Made by a program: the position numbers and the translations under genes. Below, one piece after another: positions 8,181-17,180 of a DNA stretch of 34,298 bases; position 1 is the stretch's first letter, and the number at the start of each line of letters is the position of its first letter. The DNA is taken from positions 1-34,298 of the forward strand of contig JAFWZN010000097.1 of the NCBI GenBank assembly GCA_017522345.1. Direction: 5' to 3'. A model generated the notes under the pieces. It was given only the letters and a program-made list of their open reading frames with translations. It did not search any database and was not told the DNA's origin. This stretch comes from Clostridia bacterium. GTDB lineage: Bacteria > Bacillota > Clostridia > Christensenellales > Aristaeellaceae.

Positions 8181-8197
8181 GTATGAGATACACAATC
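8168..8197. promoter_or_regulatory. Operator-like inverted repeat over the LCP promoter
   Basis: A perfect 10-base inverted repeat (GATTGTGTAT / ATACACAATC) with a 10-base centre covers part of the -10 box and the expected transcription start. That geometry fits a repressor site. The same bases at the 5' end of the mRNA could instead form a hairpin. Confidence 0.5.
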
Positions 8198-8210
8198 GGA
8201 GGAAAAACAA

Positions 8211-9530
8211 ATGAGCGAAAACCGCTATGGTCAGTTTGACCGACAGCGCATACAGGAAAATCGAAAAAAAACGGCGGGACAGACGCGGCAAACGGGCTAT
8301 GCGAGAGCAATTGAAAAAGCGCCCGAGGATAAAGAGACGCAGCGTCCCGTAAGAAATATGCCCAAAACCGAAAAAAGAATGCCTGTTCAGGCACGCACGC
8401 CCGTAAAGGCGAACAATGGGAAAAAGCAGACGAAAAAGAAAAATAAAGCGTTTGGAGTATTAAGCGCGATTGTGGTTCTGGCTGCCCTTGCATTCCTTGC
8501 ATGGCTCGTGCTCCCGCTTTTGATAAAAGGCGATCCGGGCGTGCAGCCAACGCCTACGCCCTATAACTATACGGCGACCAGCGGCGAGGGCAGCGTGTTT
8601 GTGAGCCTCGTCAACGCAGATCCCACCGACGCTCCGCCCGAGGGACAGGGCAACTCCATCAGCGTTACCGACCTCTCCGTTACCGAAGGTCTGGATGAAA
8701 CGTGGCTCAACGTGCTTCTTCTGGGCACGGATTCCCGCGTATTGGGCGAGCCTGCCCGAACCGATACGATGATTATCTGTTCCATCAATAAGGTCACGGG
8801 CGACGTAAAGCTGATCTCTATCATGAGAGACACCGACGTTTCCTTCGAAGGCCATGAAAGCACGCGAATCAACAACGCCTTCTTCTACGGCGGCCCCAAC
8901 CTTTCCATGAAGGTGGTCAACGAAACCTTCGGCATGAATATCCAGCACTATGTTTATGTCGATTTCAGCGGCTTTGCCCAGATTGCCGAAGCGATTGGCG
9001 GCGTTGAGATGCAGATTACGGAAAACGAGATGAAGCACATCAACCACAACGTGATGGAGCAGTATCATCTCCTGATCAAGCAGGGCAAGATGGAGTATAG
9101 CGTTGCGGAGGCGGAGTATTACGATACGCTTCTTGAAACCTATACCACCGACGGTTCTCCCGTTCACTTAAACGGCATGCAGACGCTGGGCTATGCGCGC
9201 ATCCGAAAGCTTGACAGCGACTACGGAAGAACAGAGCGCCAGAGAAAGGTACTAAACGCGCTCATGGGCAAGCTTCAAAACGCCAGCTATACGACGCTTG
9301 CCAATATGGCGCTCACGAACGCCAAATACTACGCCACGAATTTGAGCCTGAACCAGCTGGTTGATTTTGCGCAGGTGGTATTGAGCAGAACCGATTTCAC
9401 GCAGGCGCAGTCGATGTATCTGCCGGTGCAGGGCACCTATACGGAGGAAAGGCGAAACAACGACGCAAGGCTGTACGATGTAGACAAGGAAGCCAACAAG
9501 ATTGCGCTTCATAACTTCATTTACAAGTAA
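8211..9530 (+). CDS. LytR-CpsA-Psr (LCP) family cell-wall glycopolymer ligase
   Basis: A 439-residue membrane-anchored enzyme expected to transfer lipid-linked glycopolymers such as teichoic acids onto peptidoglycan. It has a long basic cytoplasmic N-terminus (1-80), one membrane span (about 81-105) and a Thr/Pro linker. The extracellular LCP domain runs from about 165 to 390, with NVLLLGTDSR, ARTDTMII, the catalytic-region Arg and Asp in SIMRDTDV, RINNAFFYGG, IGGVEM and YARIRKLDSDYGRTERQR. GGAGG lies 9 bases before the ATG. It is a single-gene unit with an operator-like palindrome in its promoter and a terminator after it. The 80-residue basic cytoplasmic tail is long for the family. Confidence 0.93.
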   Translation: MSENRYGQFDRQRIQENRKKTAGQTRQTGYARAIEKAPEDKETQRPVRNMPKTEKRMPVQARTPVKANNGKKQTKKKNKAFGVLSAIVVLAALAFLAWLVLPLLIKGDPGVQPTPTPYNYTATSGEGSVFVSLVNADPTDAPPEGQGNSISVTDLSVTEGLDETWLNVLLLGTDSRVLGEPARTDTMIICSINKVTGDVKLISIMRDTDVSFEGHESTRINNAFFYGGPNLSMKVVNETFGMNIQHYVYVDFSGFAQIAEAIGGVEMQITENEMKHINHNVMEQYHLLIKQGKMEYSVAEAEYYDTLLETYTTDGSPVHLNGMQTLGYARIRKLDSDYGRTERQRKVLNALMGKLQNASYTTLANMALTNAKYYATNLSLNQLVDFAQVVLSRTDFTQAQSMYLPVQGTYTEERRNNDARLYDVDKEANKIALHNFIYK

Positions 9531-9542
9531 ACTTTAAAGCAG

Positions 9543-9587
9543 AAACAAGCGGCTTAAGGGAAAACTCCCTTGAACCGCTTGTTTTTT
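9543..9587. terminator. Bidirectional terminator between convergent genes
   Basis: The stem AACAAGCGG.TTAAGGGA / TCCCTTGAA.CCGCTTGTT with loop AAAC is followed by a T-run on the plus strand. The opposite strand is also T-rich after the stem. It sits between the LCP stop and the convergent glycosylase-like gene. Confidence 0.85.
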
Positions 9588-9588
9588 A

Positions 9589-10185
9589 TCACTCTTTTAT
9601 GAGATTGTACATCGTTTGAATGTCTTCTGCGATCATCGTGCATTTGGATTTTTCAATCAGAATATTGCCTCCGGTTATGATGTAGGAGGGCATTATGCGT
9701 TTGTCTCCGACATAAAAGGGCGTTTGGCGGATTTTGTAGGTCGCGCCCGAAGGGACGGCGTTTTTCTTTGTGCGGCTTTTGACAATCTGGTTGAACATCT
9801 TTTTGGCGACATCGCCCATCAGCATGATGACGCGGACGTTCGGAAACAAAGAAAGCTCCTTTTCAAGCCACGGAAGGCTTCTTTCCATTTCGCTTTTGGA
9901 GATCGTGTATTCGGCTTTGGGCGTCTTTACGGCGTTTGTGACATATATGCCCATATCGAGAACGTCTTGTATGCCGTTTACGTCAAGACCTGCTTTTTTG
10001 AATAGCGCAAGCGCGGTGGAGAGATAGAGTTCGCCCGGATCTGCATAAAAGTCGTCTTCTGGATTTTCCGGGACGACTTCATTTATCATGACGGCACGGA
10101 TGCTTTCAAAACGGATTTCAACGTCATTTAGGCGAATGTCCCCGGCATCCCCGAGGGTTTCTTTCATTGCGTGCTTTATATTCAT
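9589..10185 (-). CDS. Uracil-DNA glycosylase superfamily protein (divergent)
   Basis: A 198-residue protein that looks like a divergent member of the uracil-DNA glycosylase superfamily. Visible blocks are the active-site-like strand VMINEVVPENPEDDFY (about 32-47), GIYVTNAVKTPK (about 83-94, like the TN-x-VK block of families 4 and 5) and VIMLMGDVAKK. The C-terminal PSYIITGGN block is where family members carry an HP(S/A) motif. It has only one Cys, so the Fe-S cluster of families 4 and 5 is absent. A role in base-excision repair is inferred from fold resemblance. GGAGG lies 7 bases before the ATG. It has its own promoter and converges on the LCP gene. Confidence 0.6.
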   Translation of the reverse strand: MNIKHAMKETLGDAGDIRLNDVEIRFESIRAVMINEVVPENPEDDFYADPGELYLSTALALFKKAGLDVNGIQDVLDMGIYVTNAVKTPKAEYTISKSEMERSLPWLEKELSLFPNVRVIMLMGDVAKKMFNQIVKSRTKKNAVPSGATYKIRQTPFYVGDKRIMPSYIITGGNILIEKSKCTMIAEDIQTMYNLIKE

Positions 10186-10218
10186 TGAATGTCCTCCGAA
10201 GTCGATTTTTCTGTTTTT

Positions 10219-10247
10219 ATGATACGCCCGATGCGCAAACTTGTCAA
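10219..10247 (-). promoter_or_regulatory. Promoter of the glycosylase-like gene
   Basis: On the minus strand TTGACA (10247-10242), 17 bases, then TATCAT (10224-10219), 33 bases upstream of the start codon. Confidence 0.7.
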
Positions 10248-10292
10248 TATTTGCTTGCCCGCAAGGTTTTTTCGGGATTTGATCATTAATGC

Positions 10293-10321
10293 TTGTGATA
10301 TCGTAAAGTTTTTGCTATAAT
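10293..10321 (+). promoter_or_regulatory. Promoter of the U32-MutS2-HtrA-Nudix operon
   Basis: TTGTGA (10293-10298), a 17-base spacer and a perfect TATAAT (10316-10321) with an extended TGC just before it, 34 bases before the TTG start of the U32 gene. Confidence 0.75.
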
Positions 10322-10355
10322 GGATGCTGAATGAATATATACTGGAAGTGTTCCT

Positions 10356-12668
10356 TTGAGAAACAGAGCAGAGCTTTTATCCCCCGCCGGCGATTGGGAC
10401 GCGCTGGTGGCCGCTGTGGAAAGCGGCGCGGACGCGGTGTATTTAGGCATGAAGACCTTAAACGCCAGGCGCGGCGCGGGCAATTTTGATGATGAAGCGT
10501 TGATTCGCGCTTCGGAATACCTTCACGAGCGCGGGAAGAAAATGTATGTAACCGTCAACACCCTGGTCAAGGAAAGCGAAATGGCGGTGCTTGACGATAT
10601 TGCCGAGAGCCTTTCCTGTGCAGGCGCGGACGCGGCGATTGTGCAGGATTTCGGCGTGGCGGAGGAGCTTAGAAATATGCTCCCTTCTATGAGCCTTCAC
10701 GCCAGCACCCAGATGGCGGCGCACAACCGTCAGGCGGTGGAGTTTTTAAAGAAAAAGGGCTTTGAACGCGCGGTTCTGGCAAGAGAGATGACGTTTGAGG
10801 AGATTGCATCCGCCGCCGAGGTTGGGCTGGAGCTTGAAGTGTTCTCCCATGGCGCATTGTGCGTTTCGACCTCCGGACAATGCCTGTTTTCAAGCCTTGT
10901 CGGCGGAAGAAGCGGAAACAGAGGCATGTGCGCGCAGCCCTGCAGGCTCAAATATCACTTGACCGGCGCAAAAGAAAACGTTTCCGGGTATCTGCTTTCG
11001 CCCAAGGACCTCATGACCGTAGAAATCCTTCATAAGCTTGTAAACGCGGGCGCGACGAGCTTAAAGATAGAAGGAAGACTCAAACGCCCCGAATATGTTC
11101 ACATTGTGACCTCCGTTTATCGCCGCGCGCTGGACGGCGAAAAAATCACGGAGAACGACATTGAAAACCTAAGGCAGATTTTTAACCGCGGCGGATTTAC
11201 GCAGGGCTATGGCCCGGGCGTCGTGGACGGACAATTCATCTCGCGCGTTCGTCCCTCGCATTGGGGCGTAAAGGTGGGCGAGAGCGTCGACGGAAAGCGC
11301 ATCAAGATTCTTAAAACCGTTCTGAACGCCGACGCTGTGACCATTCGCTTAGGAAACGGCGAGGACGTGCCCGTGAAAATAGACGCGCAGGCGGGAATCA
11401 CGGTTAAAAACCCCGTCGGTGCAAAGGGAGACCTTATGCGTTTGGTGTCGGATGCGCAGATGCAGGACGCGGCGAGGTTTCTGAACGAGATGCATCCGAT
11501 GATTCCGCTTCATGCGCATGTGGAGATCAAGGTCGGAAGGGAAGCGGCGGCTCAGGTTACGGACGGAACGCATAAAGCGTTCGTCAAGGGCTTTATCGTC
11601 GAAGCGGCTTCCAAGGCGGGCGCGGATTTTGAGAAGATCAAAAACCAGTTCTCAAAAATGGGGAACACCCCGTATTATGTGGAAGCGTTCACGGGAGAGA
11701 TCGACGCAAACGCCTTTGTTCCCGCATCCGGCGTCAATGCTTTAAGGCGCGACGCTTTGGAAAAACTGAGGAACATGCGCCTATTGTCTTATAAAGGCGC
11801 GGGCGAAAAGGTAAAGGGTGTATCGCGCGAAAAAACGCCGTCGGTGAACGGAAAAACGCGCATTGTCGCCCAGGCAGGCGATCAGGCGGTTCTTTTAAGC
11901 GCTCAAAGTGCCGGAGCGGATGAGATCGCGTACTGCCCCGAGGATATCCGCATGAACGCGCTTTCGGAGGGCACGCAGAAACTGAACGACTTCTTTTTTG
12001 CGCTTCCCCCGGTGATGAGTGAAAAAACGCTTGATCAGGTCAACGGATGGGTCAGGCAAAACGCAGACAGAATCAAAGGCGTGTATCTATCCAATGTCGG
12101 TCAGCTTCAGCTTAAGTGGCCCGGCGAAATCCGCTATGATTTTCATCTGAATCTCGCAAACGGCGCGGCGATCCGTTTTTTGGAGGCGAAGGATCAGGTA
12201 ATCACGCCCTCTGTCGAGCTTACCAACAAGGAAATTCTGGATATGGGGGGAAAGCGCGAGCTGATCGTCTACGGGCGGCTTCCGCTTATGCATCTGAGAC
12301 ATTGCCCCCTGAACGCTTCCCAAAACGGCGGAAAACACGCCGCCTGCCGAAGATGCGACCGGGCGATTAAGGGCGAGCGGCTCAATGACTGCGCGCTTAA
12401 GGACAGAATGAACGTGCTTTTCCCGCTCAGGCGGCTTGCGACGGACGAGGGCTGCGTAATCGACGTAATCAACAGCGCTCGTTTGTTTGTATTAAAGCAC
12501 GCCGGCAAGCTTCCTCCCGCAGACGGATGGCGGCTGATATTTACAGACGAAACCGCCTTGGAGGCGGAAACGATTATCAAGGCGCACAGAGCATATCTGG
12601 ATAATGGAACGTGCAATATGGACTTAAAGACCTTTACAACCGGGCATTATTTCCGCCCGGTGGAATAA
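10356..12668 (+). CDS. U32-family peptidase with DUF3656-type C-terminus (RlhA/TrhP-like)
   Basis: A 770-residue member of the U32 'collagenase-like' family. The N-terminal barrel begins ELLSPAGDWDALVAAVESGADAVYLG. The U32 signature is at about 161-180 (EVFSHGALCVSTSGQC), followed by GNRGMCAQPCR; Cys169, 176, 192 and 196 are candidate Fe-S ligands. Then come LSPKDLM and LKIEGRLKRPEYV, and a long C-terminal half with a second Cys group. Characterised relatives in E. coli hydroxylate rRNA (RlhA) or tRNA (TrhP), so an RNA-modifying role is more likely than proteolysis. The start codon is TTG: GGAAG lies 7 bases upstream, an in-frame stop is only 8 codons back, and no ATG occurs nearby. Confidence 0.88.
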   Translation: MRNRAELLSPAGDWDALVAAVESGADAVYLGMKTLNARRGAGNFDDEALIRASEYLHERGKKMYVTVNTLVKESEMAVLDDIAESLSCAGADAAIVQDFGVAEELRNMLPSMSLHASTQMAAHNRQAVEFLKKKGFERAVLAREMTFEEIASAAEVGLELEVFSHGALCVSTSGQCLFSSLVGGRSGNRGMCAQPCRLKYHLTGAKENVSGYLLSPKDLMTVEILHKLVNAGATSLKIEGRLKRPEYVHIVTSVYRRALDGEKITENDIENLRQIFNRGGFTQGYGPGVVDGQFISRVRPSHWGVKVGESVDGKRIKILKTVLNADAVTIRLGNGEDVPVKIDAQAGITVKNPVGAKGDLMRLVSDAQMQDAARFLNEMHPMIPLHAHVEIKVGREAAAQVTDGTHKAFVKGFIVEAASKAGADFEKIKNQFSKMGNTPYYVEAFTGEIDANAFVPASGVNALRRDALEKLRNMRLLSYKGAGEKVKGVSREKTPSVNGKTRIVAQAGDQAVLLSAQSAGADEIAYCPEDIRMNALSEGTQKLNDFFFALPPVMSEKTLDQVNGWVRQNADRIKGVYLSNVGQLQLKWPGEIRYDFHLNLANGAAIRFLEAKDQVITPSVELTNKEILDMGGKRELIVYGRLPLMHLRHCPLNASQNGGKHAACRRCDRAIKGERLNDCALKDRMNVLFPLRRLATDEGCVIDVINSARLFVLKHAGKLPPADGWRLIFTDETALEAETIIKAHRAYLDNGTCNMDLKTFTTGHYFRPVE

Positions 12669-12680
12669 GAGGCAAGGAAA

Positions 12681-15035
12681 ATGAACGAGAAATATATAAA
12701 GGTGCTGGAATACTTTAAAATTCTTGAAAGGCTCAGGGATTTCGCCGTCTCCGACATGGGCAAGGAGCGCGCGATGAACCTGCGCCCGGTGAATGATGAA
12801 AGGCAGGTCAGGCTTCTTCAGGCGCAGACCGAGGAGGCTATGTCCGTCATCGCCTACGCGGGCGGCAATCCCATGTCAGCGTTCACGGATGTGCGCGAAT
12901 ATTTGCGGCTTTCGACCATCGGCGCTACCCTTTCAATGAAAGCGCTTTTGTCCGTGGCCGACGCGCTCAGAGCCTGCCGCGCGGTCAGACGCACGCTCGT
13001 CACCGACCGCGAGGATACGCCGAATCTGAATGAATTGGGGTCATGCATCGCCACAAACCGCATGCTGGAGGAGGACATTCTGAACGCCATCATTTCGGAA
13101 GAGGAAATGGCGGACAGGGCAAGCCCCGAGCTTTACGATATCCGCCGGCATGTGCGCACGCTCAACGATAAAGTGCGCGATCGCCTAAACAGCTATATTC
13201 GTTCGTCAAGCATGCAGAAATACCTGATGGACTCCATCATCACCATGCGAAACGGCCGATACGTGATTCCCGTCCGCGCGGAGCACCGCCAGCAGGTGCC
13301 GGGTCTTGTGCACGATCAGAGCGGCACGGGCTCGACTTTGTTCATAGAGCCCATGGCGGTGGTCGAAATGGGCAACGAGCTTAAAGAATGGAGCTTAAAG
13401 GAACGGCAGGAAATCGAGAGAATTTTAAAGGATTTCTCTTTGCGCCTTGCGCCCGACGCGCCGCTGATTGCAAAATCGCTCGATATCATGGCCGAGATCG
13501 ACGTAATTTTTGCAAAAGCCTATTTATCCCGCGACATGAAGGCCGTTGAACCAAAGCTGAACACGAAGGGCAAAATCAACTTAATCCGCGCCCGTCACCC
13601 GCTGATCGACCCGGAAAAGGTCGTTCCCTCCAACCTCTGGATGGGCGAGGATTTTACGACGCTGGTCGTCACGGGTCCGAACACCGGCGGCAAAACGGTT
13701 ACGCTTAAAACTGTGGGCCTTTTAACGCTCATGGCGCAGTCCGGCATGCAGATTCCCGCGCAGTTCGGAAGCGAAATATCGATTTTTGAAGAGGTGTACG
13801 CGGACATCGGCGACGAGCAGTCGATTGAGCAGTCGCTGTCCACCTTCTCAAGCCACATGACCAATATCGTTTCCATTCTGGACACGGTAACGCCCAGATC
13901 GCTCGTTCTTTTCGACGAGCTTGGCGCGGGCACCGATCCGACCGAGGGCGCGGCGCTTGCGATGGCGATACTGGAGCACCTTCTCAATATGAAGGTGACG
14001 ACGCTTGCAACAACGCACTACAGCGAATTGAAAGCCTTCGCGCTCGGCACAAAGGGCGTTGAAAACGCATCGGTGGAATTTGATGTTGAAACGTTAAGGC
14101 CTACCTACCGCCTTTCCATCGGCGTTCCCGGAAAATCGAACGCGTTTGAAATTTCAAGAAAGCTGGGGCTTCCCAATCACTTAATCGACGCGGCGAACGA
14201 GCGCTTAACGCGCGATCAGATCCGATTTGAGGACGTTATCGCCAATGCCGAATACCACAGGCAGATTGCTGAAAAGGAAAGAAAGCTTGCGGAGGATGCG
14301 CACAACGAAACCCAGAAAATGCGCGCCGAAGCGGAACGGGTGAGAAAAGAGGTCGAGACTCAGCGCGAAGTGATGGTCAAAAAGGCCAAGGAGGACGCCA
14401 AGAAGGTTCTGCAAAAGGCCCAGCGCGAAGCGGAGACGATTATTTCGGAGCTTAAAAAAGCCAAAGCGGGCGTAAGCCTTAAAGAGCACGAGCTTCACGG
14501 CATGCGCGCGCGCCTTCAGGGCGGAATCGACGATATGACCGATACGATTAAGCTTAAGGAGGACGAAGAGGGCGAAACCCTTAAAAGCATCAAGGTGGGC
14601 GAAAAGGCGCTGCTCTCCCATATCGGAACCATTGGAACGATTCTTTCGCTTCCCGATTCCAAGGGCGAAATCATGGTGCAGGCGGGCGCGATGAAGATGA
14701 AGGTGCCCGTCAAGGTGCTGAGAAAAGCCCCGGAGGAGCCCAAGAAGAAAAACAAAGGCGGCCAAAGCAAGGTGTCCGTTGCGCCGAGACAGGCGCAGAT
14801 GGAGTGCGATATTCGCGGAATGACGGTTGAGGAGGCGCTTGTGCAGGTGGATTTGTTTATCGACGGGGCGCTTTTAAATCAGCTGAAGCAGGTTTCCGTC
14901 ATCCACGGAAAGGGCACGGGCGCATTGAGAAGCGGCATTCACAGCCACTTAAAAAGACACCCGGCCGTTTCGGAGTTCCGCTTGGGCCGCTTTGGCGAGG
15001 GCGAGGACGGCGTGACGATACTGACGCTTAAATAG
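12681..15035 (+). CDS. mutS2: MutS2 ATPase/Smr endonuclease
   Basis: A 784-residue MutS2, normal length. After the MutS-like core and lever domains come Walker A (GPNTGGKT, about 332-339), a Walker B region (LVLFDELGAGTDPTEGAAL) and the switch ATTHYSELKAFA. A long Lys/Glu-rich coiled coil spans about 520-620. The Smr domain occupies about the last 75 residues, with CDIRGMTVEEAL and VIHGKGTGALR. MutS2 proteins bind branched DNA and limit recombination; the Bacillus protein also acts on collided ribosomes. The start lies 12 bases after the U32 stop with AAGGAAA upstream, so it is the second gene of the operon. Confidence 0.96.
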   Translation: MNEKYIKVLEYFKILERLRDFAVSDMGKERAMNLRPVNDERQVRLLQAQTEEAMSVIAYAGGNPMSAFTDVREYLRLSTIGATLSMKALLSVADALRACRAVRRTLVTDREDTPNLNELGSCIATNRMLEEDILNAIISEEEMADRASPELYDIRRHVRTLNDKVRDRLNSYIRSSSMQKYLMDSIITMRNGRYVIPVRAEHRQQVPGLVHDQSGTGSTLFIEPMAVVEMGNELKEWSLKERQEIERILKDFSLRLAPDAPLIAKSLDIMAEIDVIFAKAYLSRDMKAVEPKLNTKGKINLIRARHPLIDPEKVVPSNLWMGEDFTTLVVTGPNTGGKTVTLKTVGLLTLMAQSGMQIPAQFGSEISIFEEVYADIGDEQSIEQSLSTFSSHMTNIVSILDTVTPRSLVLFDELGAGTDPTEGAALAMAILEHLLNMKVTTLATTHYSELKAFALGTKGVENASVEFDVETLRPTYRLSIGVPGKSNAFEISRKLGLPNHLIDAANERLTRDQIRFEDVIANAEYHRQIAEKERKLAEDAHNETQKMRAEAERVRKEVETQREVMVKKAKEDAKKVLQKAQREAETIISELKKAKAGVSLKEHELHGMRARLQGGIDDMTDTIKLKEDEEGETLKSIKVGEKALLSHIGTIGTILSLPDSKGEIMVQAGAMKMKVPVKVLRKAPEEPKKKNKGGQSKVSVAPRQAQMECDIRGMTVEEALVQVDLFIDGALLNQLKQVSVIHGKGTGALRSGIHSHLKRHPAVSEFRLGRFGEGEDGVTILTLK

Positions 15036-15053
15036 AACGGAGGAGACGGAACA

Positions 15054-16151
15054 ATGAAAAGAGGTATTCTTGTTTTTCTTGCTATGATGATGGTTTTGTC
15101 AGGCGCGGCTTTTTCGGAAACGGTAACAAGGGACGTTATTTTCACATCCGATAATCCTCTTCCTGACATCTATGAATCCGTGCATGATTCGGTCGTCGTG
15201 CTTGCGCTGACGACTACCATATGGGACAGTGAGACCGGACATGTGGACACCTTCGACGAGGGCGGCGGAAGCGCCGTATATATTGACGACAGAGGGTATT
15301 TTCTGACCAATTACCACGTGGTCGAGGAAGCCGACGAATTGGAGATCCGCCTTGCGGACGGCACGGCATATGAGGCGACGCTTGTCGGCTTTGACGAAGC
15401 GACGGACGTTGCTGTGGTCAAGATTGATGAAAAGTTTGACGCGGAGCCTGTGAAAATCGGATCCTCGAAGGATCTTCGCGTTGGCGAGCTCGTCTGCGCC
15501 ATCGGAACGCCCGTGGACGAGAAGGCGATGTACAACACGCTTTCCGTTGGCGTTGTGTCGGGGCTCAACCGCGTCGACGCGGATCCTGAATCGACAAGAG
15601 CGGTCGAGCTGATTCAGACGGACATGGCGATCAACCCCGGAAACTCCGGCGGCGCGCTTCTGAATGCGAAGGGAGAGATGGTAGGCATTCCCTTCATGAA
15701 GTACATGGGCTATTATTATAAGGATGAAACGGGCGAGGAGCTGATCGTCTATGAAAGCCTTGCCTTTGCCATTTCCATGGACGTCGCATGGCCGATTGCC
15801 GAGGCGATCATTGAAAACGGCGTTTACAACCGTCCGCGCTTCGGCGTTTCCGTTCAGGATATTGACGGTCCTGAAGAGATGCTCAAAAACTATCCGCCCA
15901 AGGGCATGAAGATTTTGGAGGTTGAAAAGGGCGGAAGCGGCGCGCGCGCGGGCCTGCGTGTAAACGACGTCATCACCCATGTAAACGGCGTGCGCGTGTA
16001 CAATTTCCGCGAGTACACGAAGATTGTCGACAAGATTCCTGCGGGCGAAGCGTTTGAAATCACCATTGCCAGATATGACGACGCAAACGGCGAAAAGCTT
16101 CAAAAGCCCGTCCAGATGACGCTTACCGTTGTGCTTGAAATGATCGACTGA
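15054..16151 (+). CDS. HtrA/DegP-like secreted serine protease with PDZ domain
   Basis: A 365-residue trypsin-fold protease. An N-terminal hydrophobic stretch (about 4-20) ending AFS-ET looks like a cleavable Sec signal, so it acts outside the membrane. The catalytic triad is His88 (TNYHVVEEA), Asp118 (DEATDVAVVKI) and Ser198 (NPGNSGGALL). One PDZ domain spans about 262-345 (ILEVEKGGSGARAGLRVNDVITHVNG). HtrA proteins degrade or refold damaged exported proteins. Compared with Bacillus HtrA it lacks a long cytoplasmic N-terminal region and has a cleavable-looking signal instead. It starts 18 bases after MutS2 with GGAGGAGA upstream. Confidence 0.93.
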   Translation: MKRGILVFLAMMMVLSGAAFSETVTRDVIFTSDNPLPDIYESVHDSVVVLALTTTIWDSETGHVDTFDEGGGSAVYIDDRGYFLTNYHVVEEADELEIRLADGTAYEATLVGFDEATDVAVVKIDEKFDAEPVKIGSSKDLRVGELVCAIGTPVDEKAMYNTLSVGVVSGLNRVDADPESTRAVELIQTDMAINPGNSGGALLNAKGEMVGIPFMKYMGYYYKDETGEELIVYESLAFAISMDVAWPIAEAIIENGVYNRPRFGVSVQDIDGPEEMLKNYPPKGMKILEVEKGGSGARAGLRVNDVITHVNGVRVYNFREYTKIVDKIPAGEAFEITIARYDDANGEKLQKPVQMTLTVVLEMID

Positions 16152-16160
16152 GGATACGGC

Positions 16161-16550
16161 ATGAATGCAATATTGGTTGTGGCGGGAATTATTAAGAGGG
16201 GTGACTTGATTTTCGCCGCGCAGAGAAACGAAAAGGCGCATCAGGGGCTCAAGTGGGAGTTCCCCGGCGGTAAAGTCGAAGAAGGCGAAACGCCGGAAAA
16301 TGCGCTTGAAAGAGAGCTTTTTGAGGAATTAGGCATTCAAACCAGAACGGGCAGGCTGTTTTCGGAAAAAACGCATGCCTACCCGGAAAAAACAGTCAGG
16401 GTGCTTTTTTACCTTACGGAAATTACGTCGGGCGAACCGAGGGCGCTTGAGGCCAATCAGGTTGGCTGGTTTTCTAAAGAGGCGCTTGTACGCCTTGACT
16501 TTTCCGGTGCGGACGGGATTGTTGCCAAAGAGATTCAAGCGCGAATGTAA
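16161..16550 (+). CDS. Nudix hydrolase, MutT-like
   Basis: A 129-residue Nudix enzyme. The full Nudix box is present: G-x5-E-x7-REL-x-EE-LG-I, from GGKVEEGETPENALEREL to FEELGI (about 36-58), preceded by LKWEFPGG as in MutT/8-oxo-dGTP diphosphatases. A nucleotide-pool sanitising role is likely (hydrolysis of oxidised dGTP), with other NTP or (d)CTP substrates possible. It is the last gene of the U32-MutS2-HtrA operon, 9 bases after the HtrA stop with GAGGA upstream. Its presence beside MutS2 suggests a shared genome-maintenance theme. No terminator is obvious after it. Confidence 0.92.
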   Translation: MNAILVVAGIIKRGDLIFAAQRNEKAHQGLKWEFPGGKVEEGETPENALERELFEELGIQTRTGRLFSEKTHAYPEKTVRVLFYLTEITSGEPRALEANQVGWFSKEALVRLDFSGADGIVAKEIQARM

Positions 16551-16564
16551 TTTGGAAGACACAG

Positions 16565-16593
16565 ACGACAATTGAGACGCGAAAATGTATAAT
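16565..16593 (+). promoter_or_regulatory. Possible promoter of the NfeD-FloA operon
   Basis: ACGACA (16565-16570), a 17-base spacer and a perfect TATAAT (16588-16593), 78 bases before the NfeD start. The -35 box is weak. In Bacillus the homologous operon uses sigma-W, but I see no clear sigma-W site here. Confidence 0.4.
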
Positions 16594-16671
16594 TGGAAGC
16601 GTACCTCTTTAAAAGGAACCGGGAAGAGCGTATACTTGGATTGTGATTCAAACAAAGGAGGGAAAAAGGAA

Positions 16672-17160
16672 ATGGGATTTCTGGCATTCATATCGGAAAA
16701 CGCGCTTCAGCTTCTGATGATGGCGATCGGATTTGGACTGTTGGTATTCGAAATCTACCTGCCGGGCTTTGGCGTGGCGGGAATTTCGGGATCGGCGCTT
16801 CTGATTCTGGGTATCATCATGGCAGCGGATTCTGTTGTCGAGGGGCTGGTCATTGCGCTTATCGCCATCATTCTTTTGGGCATCGCCTTCACAATCGCCA
16901 TGCGGGCGGGCGCAAAGGGCAGGATCTTAAACAAAAAGCTGGTGCTGGACGCAGTGGCGACCGATGCTCAAAAGGAAAATCCTCTGGATTACTATGTGGG
17001 CCTTGAGGGAAAAGCGGTTACGCCGTTAAGCCCTGTCGGTTCCGCTGAAATTGAGGGCGTTCGCATAGGCGTTCTTTCGGAAGGCGGATATGTTCAGGCG
17101 GGCGAGAAGGTAAAGGTCGTTCGCGTTGAAGGAAAACAGCTGTACGTCGTTAGAGCATAA
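16672..17160 (+). CDS. NfeD-like membrane protein
   Basis: A 162-residue short NfeD protein. Several hydrophobic spans (about 10-75, [21 protein letters not shown], then [14 protein letters not shown] and [17 protein letters not shown]) precede a soluble beta-rich OB-like domain (about 105-162, [45 protein letters not shown]). NfeD proteins are encoded beside flotillins and are thought to work with them in membrane microdomains. The start at 16672 was chosen because AAAGGAGG lies just upstream; the longer frame from 16585 would put that site inside the gene. It is followed by floA after 20 bases. Confidence 0.92.
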   Translation: MGFLAFISENALQLLMMAIGFGLLVFEIYLPGFGVAGISGSALLILGIIMAADSVVEGLVIALIAIILLGIAFTIAMRAGAKGRILNKKLVLDAVATDAQKENPLDYYVGLEGKAVTPLSPVGSAEIEGVRIGVLSEGGYVQAGEKVKVVRVEGKQLYVVRA

Positions 17161-17180
17161 AATTGGAAAGGGGATTCACC

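Noticed and set aside
15099..16241. Long minus-strand open frame opposite the HtrA-like gene
   Set aside because: Antisense shadow of a gene with an intact catalytic triad; the translation is Arg/Val/His-rich without domain motifs.
16555..16660. Sigma-W promoter for the NfeD-FloA operon, as in Bacillus
   Set aside because: GAAAC-like and CGTA-like boxes occur but not at the required spacing of about 16 bases; only a sigma-A-like pair fits.
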